From Nitrosotalea sp. (GTDB lineage: Archaea; Thermoproteota; Nitrososphaeria; Nitrososphaerales; Nitrosopumilaceae): a stretch of 5,075 nt of DNA. The translations under genes and the position numbers were made by a program. This document shows positions 1-5,075 of the stretch, one piece after another (the first letter of the stretch is position 1; every line of letters starts with the position of its first letter). The stretch covers positions 1 through 5,075 of the forward strand of contig JARLFW010000042.1 in assembly GCA_031296345.1 (NCBI GenBank), written 5' to 3'. Under the pieces are notes generated by a model. The model was not told the DNA's origin. It did not search any database and saw only the letters and a list, made by a program, of their open reading frames with translations.

Positions 1-757
1 CAGAAAATCCAAGACTAACAAATATCTCTCTTACCTCATCTATTACATCTCGGAGAGGATGGCTCTTTGCTGCAAATACAACAGGTGCTGCGGCTTCGAC
101 ATCTATTGCTCTAACAGATTTTGCTTCAGGTTCAGCATGAGACGTCTCAGTTATAGTTTCAAACATTATATTTCCTGGTACAGTCTTAGCAGTCTCAATT
201 CCTGTTTCAGTTAAGCTAACTGTAGCAGATTTTGTTGTATTAAATATAATAAACTCGGGTCTTTTTTTAAGCGACTCGACTGCATCTTTGTCCAAGTCAT
301 CTACAGATACACCAGGTGGATTTTTGGATACTGTCTTGACTATCTTTTCTTCAGAGGTAAGATCATGATACCCCTTGAGCATGATTCTATTTTCATGAAT
401 CTCTACCCAGCTATTTTTTTTTGCATTTGCAATAGCTGGACCAAATTCATTTTGTAACAAACTTTTAACATCATTCATCTCACACGAAAATCCTTGCAAT
501 GTTCTAAGATGATTAATCAATTGTCTTTCAGGAAATCCTTTTGCAACTGCTTCAGTTCCACGTTTACCAAGTGTTACAAAGTTTTTCTCGATATCCACAA
601 CACTGACAAGATTTTTGAACTTTAACCATTCAATTCCACGTCGCACCTGATCAATGGATAATTTTGAAATCTCATGTAGTTCTTCAGGGGACAAGTTTTG
701 TTTTGCAAGCAACGTCTTGAGAAGTTTTTGTTCAATTGGATGCAGAACTTGAGACAT
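1..757 (-). CDS. pheS: Phenylalanyl-tRNA synthetase alpha subunit, N-terminal half (cut by window edge)
   Basis: PheS is the catalytic (class II) alpha subunit of the cytoplasmic alpha2beta2 enzyme that attaches phenylalanine to tRNA-Phe. I translated 252 codons from ATG at 757 (first residues MSQVLHPIEQKLLKTLL). Residues 1-85 look like the winged-helix region at the start of archaeal PheS. A middle region follows, and at residue 233 begins the conserved entry to the catalytic domain, HPLRDVIDEVREIFVSLGF. The frame is open to base 1, so class II motifs 1-3 lie outside the window. Archaeal PheS is usually about 480-500 residues, so roughly half is present. A GTG lies two codons upstream (763-761), but ATG is preferred because the TATA-like box sits 24 nt before it. 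No Shine-Dalgarno is visible. pheT may follow beyond the edge, but this cannot be seen. The family assignment is secure; full length and activity are inferred. Confidence 0.93.
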   Translation of the reverse strand, partial: MSQVLHPIEQKLLKTLLAKQNLSPEELHEISKLSIDQVRRGIEWLKFKNLVSVVDIEKNFVTLGKRGTEAVAKGFPERQLINHLRTLQGFSCEMNDVKSLLQNEFGPAIANAKKNSWVEIHENRIMLKGYHDLTSEEKIVKTVSKNPPGVSVDDLDKDAVESLKKRPEFIIFNTTKSATVSLTETGIETAKTVPGNIMFETITETSHAEPEAKSVRAIDVEAAAPVVFAAKSHPLRDVIDEVREIFVSLGFS

Positions 758-763
758 TATCAC

Positions 764-784
764 AAAAAGTCAAAATGACTTTTT
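764..784. repeat. Perfect 9-bp inverted repeat between the Hint gene and pheS
   Basis: AAAAAGTCA and TGACTTTTT flank a 3-nt AAA centre, giving 9 of 9 paired bases. The element lies between the stop of the upstream minus-strand gene (815) and the pheS start (757). On the minus strand it ends in a T5 run, so it could stop transcripts of the Hint gene. It also occupies the space between the pheS TATA-like box and the start codon, so a DNA-binding regulator is an alternative reading. The arms are AT-rich, which lowers hairpin stability. Confidence 0.55.
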
Positions 785-788
785 AAAG
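782..788 (-). promoter_or_regulatory. TATA-like box of pheS
   Basis: Read on the minus strand, CTTTAAA ends 24 nt before the pheS ATG at 757. An archaeal TATA box is normally centred about 26-28 nt before the transcription start, so the transcript would begin at or very near the ATG (leaderless). The box overlaps the right arm of the palindrome at 764-784. This is inferred from spacing and composition only. Confidence 0.5.
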
Positions 789-814
789 TATGCGGCTATA
801 ATCAGAACTATTTT

Positions 815-2125
815 TTACTTGAGCGTACTTGCAACCAAGATTCCATCTGCCCAGTAAAATCCAGTAGAACCAGACGGTAATAGATCATATGTATAAGCCC
901 CATTGTATGGCACATGCTCCACACTTGTTATTTTAGAGCCATCAAGAGTATCTCCTACAAGTAACCCCCCAAAGAGTCTGCCATCTGCTGTGGGATGGTT
1001 TGGTGAGACGTACAGTTCTCTCTTGTCATCTAAAATAACATGAACCATGATATGACCTTGAGGAGCCATAGTCCTTCCAGTTTTTAGTATAACTCCAGTC
1101 TGCTTGTGACCAGAATTGTCTTGTGTAAATACTGCCATTCCAGTATGTAGTTCTTTGACATTTACCGGACCAGCTGGTGTATTAATTACAGTGTTTTCAG
1201 ACAAACAAATGGGGCATGGTCTATTGTTGTATTCTTTTTTTAGAAATGTTGCAGTATTGTTACCAATCTTTACAAGTGTAAGCTCAACAGTACAGCCATT
1301 ACTTGCACTATCTCCAATGTGCAAAGTTATTGGATAACCAACATTTGTTGCAAGTGGGTATTCTCGAAAATCCAAACCAGTGACACTGTCTGGTAATATT
1401 TTTTGTACAAGCAACGGCCCGTCTCTTTGACCCTCACCAAGTGTTACAAGAACTCCATTGTCTGGAACTTTTGCCCATCCACGCAAGACAAGTACCTGTA
1501 CTGTTTGTTGGCTCACACATGCAGGAGTTCCATCTTCTGCTTTGAAAATTAATTCAAGACCTTGTTTGCATGTTACATTATTTGCCAAAACTCCTGATTT
1601 GAATTGTGCAAGCGGTAAGGATATACCAGAGATTGAGGGTACAGATTGGTTTGACACTGTATACACAAATGATTTTGAGATGTCAGTGACATCATTATCA
1701 AATGACAAATTAGGTGAAGTATTGTTTTTCACAATATACGAAAATGTTACGGTTGCATTTGCTACCCCGGATTCTATTGCTCTGTAAGTAATATTTGAAG
1801 CAAGACTTGATGCAGTTATGTTTTGACCAGGTTGTAGTATTATTTGAATTGCCATCCAGTTGCATACTCTCACCTCAGCTTTGGCATGCTCATCAAGTGC
1901 TACAGAGAATGGCCCTCCACAACCATTTTTCACATTTATGGTATTTGTTGAATTGTTGACCAGAGTCGCATTGATTACAAATGTGTCTCCAACTTTAATT
2001 ACAGATGGCATGACTTGAGTGTTAACAATCATTATGTTACCTGTATTTTCTGCCTGGATTGGTTTTAGATACAACAATGTAGAAAAGATCAGGATTGCAA
2101 TTATTGTAATATGTAGAGTTTTCAT
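815..2125 (-). CDS. Secreted multidomain protein with C-terminal Hint (Hedgehog/intein) autoprocessing domain
   Basis: This 436-residue protein starts with a Sec-type signal peptide (hydrophobic core about residues 7-20, likely cleavage after PIQA at 25). Residues 30-160 form a beta-rich, Asn/Thr-rich region resembling Ig-like or CARDB-like surface domains. Residues 171-218 carry a Cys/Trp module (C186, C203, then RGWA) that I recall from thaumarchaeal exported proteins. Residues 219-306 form another beta domain ending in CPIC (C304, C307). Residues 307-436 are a Hint domain. Block A starts CLSENTVINTPAGPVNVKEL, block B is SPNHP with S374 and H377, and block F includes YDLLPSG followed by FYWADGILVAST. 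There is no room for a homing endonuclease, and the C-terminal His-Asn needed for splicing is absent. By analogy with Hedgehog, C307 could form a thioester that releases or transfers residues 1-306. All 12 N-X-S/T sequons lie before C307. A TATA-like box 24 nt before the ATG suggests a leaderless transcript. The domain call is firm; the cleavage chemistry is inferred. Confidence 0.87.
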   Translation of the reverse strand: MKTLHITIIAILIFSTLLYLKPIQAENTGNIMIVNTQVMPSVIKVGDTFVINATLVNNSTNTINVKNGCGGPFSVALDEHAKAEVRVCNWMAIQIILQPGQNITASSLASNITYRAIESGVANATVTFSYIVKNNTSPNLSFDNDVTDISKSFVYTVSNQSVPSISGISLPLAQFKSGVLANNVTCKQGLELIFKAEDGTPACVSQQTVQVLVLRGWAKVPDNGVLVTLGEGQRDGPLLVQKILPDSVTGLDFREYPLATNVGYPITLHIGDSASNGCTVELTLVKIGNNTATFLKKEYNNRPCPICLSENTVINTPAGPVNVKELHTGMAVFTQDNSGHKQTGVILKTGRTMAPQGHIMVHVILDDKRELYVSPNHPTADGRLFGGLLVGDTLDGSKITSVEHVPYNGAYTYDLLPSGSTGFYWADGILVASTLK

Positions 2126-2149
2126 TTGACCAAGCTGAATTTTTGTAGA

Positions 2150-2155
2150 ATTTAT
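2150..2155 (-). promoter_or_regulatory. TATA-like box of the Hint-domain gene
   Basis: On the minus strand ATAAAT ends 24 nt before the ATG at 2125, the spacing expected for a leaderless archaeal transcript. No Shine-Dalgarno lies before the ATG. This box and the trpS box share the 107-bp divergent intergenic region 2126-2232. Confidence 0.45.
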
Positions 2156-2202
2156 GATTTGCTTACAATACCAACTTTAATTTCGTCAAAAGCCAAAAAG
2201 AC

Positions 2203-2210
2203 TTTTTAAA
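2203..2210 (+). promoter_or_regulatory. TATA-like box of trpS
   Basis: TTTTTAAA ends 22 nt before the trpS ATG at 2233. With archaeal TATA-to-start spacing, transcription would begin at or next to the ATG. A short AAAAAG-A-CTTTTT palindrome (2195-2207) overlaps the box, and the surrounding 20 bases (2192-2211) resemble the block at 769-788 near pheS. Confidence 0.5.
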
Positions 2211-2232
2211 CCTTAAGCTAACTGAACCCTGA

Positions 2233-3348
2233 ATGTCATCTGAAGAGTTTACCGTGACTCCTTGGAGTGTAGAAGGAGATATTGACTATGATAAACTCAT
2301 GGTAAAGTTTGGCACAGAAAAAATTTCACCTGAATTAGAGGCACGAATTGAAAAAATCACAGGCGAGGTCCATCCAATGCTAAAGCTAGGCTATTTCTTT
2401 AGCCACAGGGATTTGGATAAAATTATCACAGAATATGAAAAGGGAAACAAGTTTTACCTTTATACCGGAAGAGGTCCGTCTGGGAAAATTCACATGGGAC
2501 ACTTGTTGCCATGGATATTTACAAAATATCTCCAGGACAAGTTTGATGTCAAATTAATATTCCAATTAACTGATGATGAAAAGTTTCTCTACAGTGACCA
2601 AAAATCAATGGAGGAGGTAAAAAAATTCACTGAAGAGAACATTTTGGATATTATTGCAATAGGCTTTGATCCAAAAAAGACCAAAATTCTAATTGATACC
2701 AAAGACATCAAGAGAATTTATCCAATAGCTCTTGAAATTGCAAAGCGAATTACATATTCTACAGTAAAGGCAGTATTCGGATTTGAAAATTCTACAAATA
2801 TTGGCATGATTGGATTTCCTCCAATTCAAGCAGCACCATGTTTTCTTCCATCAATAATTGAAGGAAAACCTACTCCAGTACTGATACCAGCTGCAATAGA
2901 TCAGGACCCATACTGGAGAGTTACAAGAGATATAGCAGAAAAGATGGGTTATCCAAAGCCTGCACAGATCCATTCCAAGTTCTTGCCAGGACTTGGCATG
3001 CAGGGAAAAATGTCATCATCAATTCCTGAAACTGCAATATTTACAACAGATGATGAAAAAACTGTAGACAAAAAAATCAACAGTACATTTACTGGTGGTC
3101 AGCCTACTATTGAGCTTCAGAAAAGTCTTGGCGCAAACTTTGCCATCTGTCCGGTATTTTGGTACCTGCGTTACTTTTTTGATACTGAAAAAGAGTCTGA
3201 TGAGAGAGCAAGAAAGTGCAAGAGTGGTGGATTACTATGTGGAGAATGCAAGGGTAACCTAAAAGATGCAACAAAACCATTTTTGAAAGAATTTCAAGCT
3301 AGAAGAGAGAGAGCTAAAGACCAAGTGGATAAATTCATGTTTGAATAA
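2233..3348 (+). CDS. trpS: Tryptophanyl-tRNA synthetase, archaeal/eukaryotic type
   Basis: TrpS is the class Ic cytoplasmic enzyme that charges tRNA-Trp with tryptophan using ATP. At 371 residues it has the size of archaeal TrpS. The HIGH signature is HMGH at 87-90, within the glycine-rich TGRGPSGKIHMGH (78-90). QLTDDEKF (111-118) and DQDPYWR (223-229) are typical of the archaeal/eukaryotic branch and help form the Trp pocket. The KMSKS equivalent is KMSSS at 259-263. The C-terminal domain has a Cys cluster, C329, C336 and C339 (CKSGGLLCGEC), as I recall from other archaeal TrpS proteins, where the human enzyme lacks these cysteines. An in-frame TGA lies directly before the ATG (2230-2232), so translation cannot start further upstream. 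The gene is probably co-transcribed with the small gene starting at 3350. No key motif is missing and the gene looks intact. Confidence 0.97.
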   Translation: MSSEEFTVTPWSVEGDIDYDKLMVKFGTEKISPELEARIEKITGEVHPMLKLGYFFSHRDLDKIITEYEKGNKFYLYTGRGPSGKIHMGHLLPWIFTKYLQDKFDVKLIFQLTDDEKFLYSDQKSMEEVKKFTEENILDIIAIGFDPKKTKILIDTKDIKRIYPIALEIAKRITYSTVKAVFGFENSTNIGMIGFPPIQAAPCFLPSIIEGKPTPVLIPAAIDQDPYWRVTRDIAEKMGYPKPAQIHSKFLPGLGMQGKMSSSIPETAIFTTDDEKTVDKKINSTFTGGQPTIELQKSLGANFAICPVFWYLRYFFDTEKESDERARKCKSGGLLCGECKGNLKDATKPFLKEFQARRERAKDQVDKFMFE

Positions 3349-3349
3349 A

Positions 3350-3631
3350 ATGAAGAAAAATATCACGTGCGCAGATAGTTACGAGGCACAAAAACTTGCC
3401 AGTCTAATATACATCAAAGATGATAATGAAATTTTCATCAATGGAATTTTAGAAATTATTGAAAACGAGATAGTCATATCATTAAAGGACAAATCTGCAC
3501 ACAGTATACTATTCCAAGATAAGACACAAGCTGAAGAATTTGCAGATTTTATCCAGTCTGTAATTGATGGCGTAAATATAATCACAAAGACTGAAGTTAT
3601 TGAAGACATAGTAGAAATATCTAAAGAATAA
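3350..3631 (+). CDS. Small acidic protein of unknown function, coupled to trpS
   Basis: This 93-residue protein begins MKKNITCADSYEAQKLASL. I do not recognise the family. It has no signal peptide and no membrane segment, so it is probably cytoplasmic. It is rich in Asp, Glu and Ile, has one Cys (C7) and no Trp. The pattern suggests an alpha/beta fold: a helix around 9-20, strands around 27-48, a helix around 57-72, then an acidic tail. A distant Pcc1-like or PH-like fold crossed my mind, but no diagnostic motif supports either. ATG at 3350 is chosen over an in-frame TTG at 3341 because TTG lies inside trpS and ATG follows its TAA stop after one base. No Shine-Dalgarno is visible, so translation probably depends on reinitiation after trpS. 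It ends 5 bases from the convergent HAF-repeat gene. Confidence 0.75.
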   Translation: MKKNITCADSYEAQKLASLIYIKDDNEIFINGILEIIENEIVISLKDKSAHSILFQDKTQAEEFADFIQSVIDGVNIITKTEVIEDIVEISKE

Positions 3632-3636
3632 GAAAG

Positions 3637-4626
3637 CTAGAATTTGACAAATTTTCTGGATACCACTAATACTCCAATTACAGATGCTACAATTGCTCCT
3701 CCAAGAATTAAACTAAATTCTGGAGGCGTCTTTACAGTGGTTGCAGTGCGTAAAAACCCATGTTGATTTAGTGAACTATCAATATACATTCCAACTAACT
3801 GTCCTGCATTGTTAATTCCTGTACCAGATGTACTGTTGGCACCTGGATAATCAATTGCAGAATAATTTCCAGATGAGAATAAAAAGCCATGTTGGTTTCT
3901 TGAATTATCAATATACATTCCAACTATTTGTTCCACATCGTTGATTCCCGCAGTGGTTGTAACAGCAGCAGTAGGATAATCAATTGAGGTATAATTCCCA
4001 GATGAGTAAAGAAAGCCATGAGGGTTCTTTGAACTATCAATGTATGTTCCAACTACCTCTCCCTCATTGTTAATTCCAAAAGCAAGTGTGGCAATTGAAC
4101 CAGGATAAGTTATCCTGTAAAAGCCATTAGATGAGAGTAGAAAGCCATGTTGATTTTTAGAAGTATCAGTATAGTATCCAACTATCTGTCCTGCATTGTT
4201 AACTCCTAAAGCAAGTGTACCAGTGGAATCGGGACAATCAATTTTGGTGTAATTACCAGATGATAATACAAAGCCGTGTAGGTTTTTAGAAGTATCAGTA
4301 TAGTATCCAACTATCTGTCCTGCATTGTTAATTGCTGCACCAGTTGTACTGTTGGCACCTGGATAATCAATTGATGTATAGATTCCATGTGATAGTAAAA
4401 AGCCATGTTGATTTAGTGAACTATCAACATACATTCCAACTATCTTTCCCACATCATTAATTCCCGCACTAATTGTACTGTTTGCTTTTGGATAATCAAT
4501 CTGGGTAAAATTATTGATAGTTGAAGATTGTTGAGGTATTGGCAATTGGGCAGATGCAGATGTAATCAAGGCTGCAAATATTACAACTGACAACAAAATC
4601 ATACCAAAACAGATGGCTCTTAACAT
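3637..4626 (-). CDS. Secreted HAF-type repeat protein with PEF-CTERM-like sorting tail
   Basis: This 329-residue protein has a signal peptide with a long hydrophobic core (about 8-20) and a likely cleavage site after ASA at 26. Residues 40-292 hold six repeats of the pattern [Y/F]TxIDYPxAxST...GINNxGQIVGxYxDxSxNxHGFLxSSG. This matches the extracellular HAF repeat family, whose function is unknown; a beta-propeller fold is plausible. The HGF triplets start at 74, 117, 160, 203, 246 and 289, exactly 43 residues apart. The tail is PPEFS (301-305), a hydrophobic helix (about 306-322) and a basic end (SRKFVKF). This fits PEF/PEFG-CTERM signals processed by archaeosortases, with Ser where PEFG has Gly. 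Seven N-X-S/T sequons (39, 49, 92, 125, 211, 254, 264) suit a glycosylated surface protein. The start is well fixed: an in-frame TAA lies four codons upstream and a TATA-like box 21 nt upstream. Surface anchoring is inferred. Confidence 0.88.
   Translation of the reverse strand: MLRAICFGMILLSVVIFAALITSASAQLPIPQQSSTINNFTQIDYPKANSTISAGINDVGKIVGMYVDSSLNQHGFLLSHGIYTSIDYPGANSTTGAAINNAGQIVGYYTDTSKNLHGFVLSSGNYTKIDCPDSTGTLALGVNNAGQIVGYYTDTSKNQHGFLLSSNGFYRITYPGSIATLAFGINNEGEVVGTYIDSSKNPHGFLYSSGNYTSIDYPTAAVTTTAGINDVEQIVGMYIDNSRNQHGFLFSSGNYSAIDYPGANSTSGTGINNAGQLVGMYIDSSLNQHGFLRTATTVKTPPEFSLILGGAIVASVIGVLVVSRKFVKF
3751..4509 (-). repeat. Six tandem 129-nt coding repeats of the HAF protein
   Basis: The array encodes residues 40-292 with a period of 129 nt (43 codons). 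Copies differ by many substitutions, but some segments are identical: 4154-4202 equals 4283-4331 over 49 nt, one period apart, and 3829-3857 equals 4345-4373 over 29 nt, four periods apart. The pattern suggests tandem duplication followed by divergence and local conversion. Confidence 0.9.
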
Positions 4627-4647
4627 TAGAGATAGTTATGTTTGACA

Positions 4648-4655
4648 ATATATTA
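4648..4655 (-). promoter_or_regulatory. TATA-like box of the HAF-repeat gene
   Basis: On the minus strand TAATATAT ends 21 nt before the ATG at 4626, consistent with a leaderless archaeal transcript. The palindrome CTCGAG (4657-4662) lies just upstream of the box, in the position where a TFB-recognition element or a regulator could bind. Confidence 0.5.
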
Positions 4656-4667
4656 ACTCGAGATAAT

Positions 4668-4723
4668 TTTATCAATTTTGATTTCCAGTCTTAGAAGATA
4701 TAGTTTGTAAAAAAATTGATAAA
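4668..4723. repeat. 12-bp perfect inverted repeat with 32-nt spacer
   Basis: TTTATCAATTTT (4668-4679) is the exact reverse complement of AAAATTGATAAA (4712-4723). The arms lie upstream of the HAF gene promoter and directly after the stop of the 115-residue gene. All arms are AT-rich, so chance is possible; a paired operator or a weak RNA stem after the upstream gene are the alternatives. Confidence 0.5.
4709..4715 (-). terminator. Oligo-T terminator of the 115-residue gene
   Basis: On the minus strand a run of seven T begins 10 nt after the TAA stop at 4726. Archaeal RNA polymerases can terminate at such T tracts without a stable hairpin. The run also falls between this gene and the promoter of the next minus-strand gene, which suggests separate transcription units. 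Confidence 0.5.
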
Positions 4724-4725
4724 TT

Positions 4726-5073
4726 TTAGACTAACGCTTTATCCATTTCATGAGTAACTAGTTCCTGTACTTTGAGAAAATACAGTCTAGTTGCATATGG
4801 CATGGCATCCAAGTTGTCTTCAATTGCCATCATTAGATATCTAACAGCTCTTTTAGAAATATCAAGATTAAATTTCAGATATAGAATAGGATCTTGCTTG
4901 ACACCGATTTTGTCTACAAGCCACGGTGGTGCCATTTCTTTTGCCTCTGCTATTACTTTTTTATACCAAAATGCAATATTTGCAGGATCAAGTCCATCCT
5001 TCAGACCAACGATATCTGAAGACATTTTGCCCATCATCCTATCTGTAAGTTCTTTCAATGTTATATCAGGCAT
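4726..5073 (-). CDS. Conserved-looking hypothetical protein, probably all-helical
   Basis: This 115-residue protein begins MPDITLKELTDRMMGKMSSD. I do not recognise a named family. It has no signal peptide and no clear membrane helix. Amphipathic stretches at about 5-18, 31-48, 60-86 and 92-112 suggest a compact helical soluble protein. Conspicuous residues include a cluster of aromatics (F35, W36, Y37, W51) and the segment EMAPPWLVDKIG (46-57). Codon use and AT content resemble the neighbouring genes, so it looks native and expressed. The ATG at 5073 is only two bases from the window end, so a longer N-terminus cannot be excluded. The visible TAATG would allow an upstream gene to end in TAA overlapping this ATG. 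It is separated from the HAF gene by 99 bp containing a T tract and a promoter. Confidence 0.72.
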   Translation of the reverse strand: MPDITLKELTDRMMGKMSSDIVGLKDGLDPANIAFWYKKVIAEAKEMAPPWLVDKIGVKQDPILYLKFNLDISKRAVRYLMMAIEDNLDAMPYATRLYFLKVQELVTHEMDKALV

Positions 5074-5075
5074 TA

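Noticed and set aside
815..1210. Intein as a mobile element with homing endonuclease
   Set aside because: The Hint region is only 130 residues, has no endonuclease motifs, lacks the C-terminal His-Asn and has almost no C-extein.
1116..1337. Plus-strand reading frame of 73 codons
   Set aside because: It lies wholly inside the Hint-domain gene on the other strand, has no promoter or recognisable domain, and its protein looks like a frame shadow.
1458..1787. Plus-strand reading frame of 109 codons
   Set aside because: It is antisense to the well-supported Hint-domain gene, with Cys/Thr-rich unnatural composition and no motif.
3341..3349. TTG start giving a 96-residue version of the small gene
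   Set aside because: The TTG overlaps trpS and adds only three residues; the ATG at 3350 directly after the stop is the more natural start.
3379..3609. Minus-strand reading frame of 76 codons
   Set aside because: It mirrors the trpS-coupled small gene; its Ser/Ile-rich protein has no features, and the plus-strand gene has better context.
3751..4509. Possible CRISPR array from regular repeats
   Set aside because: The 129-nt period is a whole number of codons, there are no unique spacers between identical repeats, and the array is one continuous coding frame.
815..4626. A joint system formed by the Hint protein and the HAF/PEF-CTERM protein
   Set aside because: They are separated by the plus-strand trpS unit, have separate promoters and share no domain; proximity alone is not evidence.

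Overview
The window looks like a piece of a Nitrososphaerota (Thaumarchaeota) chromosome, probably from a low-GC ammonia-oxidising archaeon of the Nitrosopumilales type. Four things point this way: archaeal-type PheS and TrpS; a secreted protein with the Cys/Trp motif (CKxGLxLxxKxxDGxPACV...RGWA) that I associate with thaumarchaeal surface proteins; a PEF-type C-terminal sorting signal; and promoters whose TATA-like boxes lie 21-24 nt before the start codon with no Shine-Dalgarno sequence, as in leaderless archaeal transcripts. The genus cannot be fixed from this sequence.

Layout from left to right. 1-757 (-) is the N-terminal half of pheS, cut by the window edge. 815-2125 (-) encodes a secreted multidomain protein that ends in a Hint (Hedgehog/intein) autoprocessing domain. 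2126-2232 is a divergent promoter region. 2233-3348 (+) is trpS. 3350-3631 (+) is a 93-residue unknown protein that starts one base after the trpS stop. 3637-4626 (-) encodes a secreted protein of six 43-residue HAF-type repeats with a PEF-CTERM-like tail, convergent with the small gene. 4627-4725 holds a promoter, an inverted repeat and an oligo-T terminator. 4726-5073 (-) encodes an unrecognised, probably helical 115-residue protein. No stretch over 300 bases lacks a gene, and I see no tRNA, rRNA, CRISPR array or insertion sequence.

The genes fall into two themes. pheS and trpS charge tRNAs with Phe and Trp. The other recognised pair makes exported cell-surface proteins, one probably self-processing and one probably anchored or trimmed by an archaeosortase. 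Nothing shows that the two surface proteins act together. The most unusual item is the Hint protein. It has a nucleophile-position Cys and the block B and F motifs, but no C-terminal His-Asn. It should therefore cleave or transfer its N-terminal part, as Hedgehog does, and not splice. I do not see convincing evidence for a new multi-gene system.
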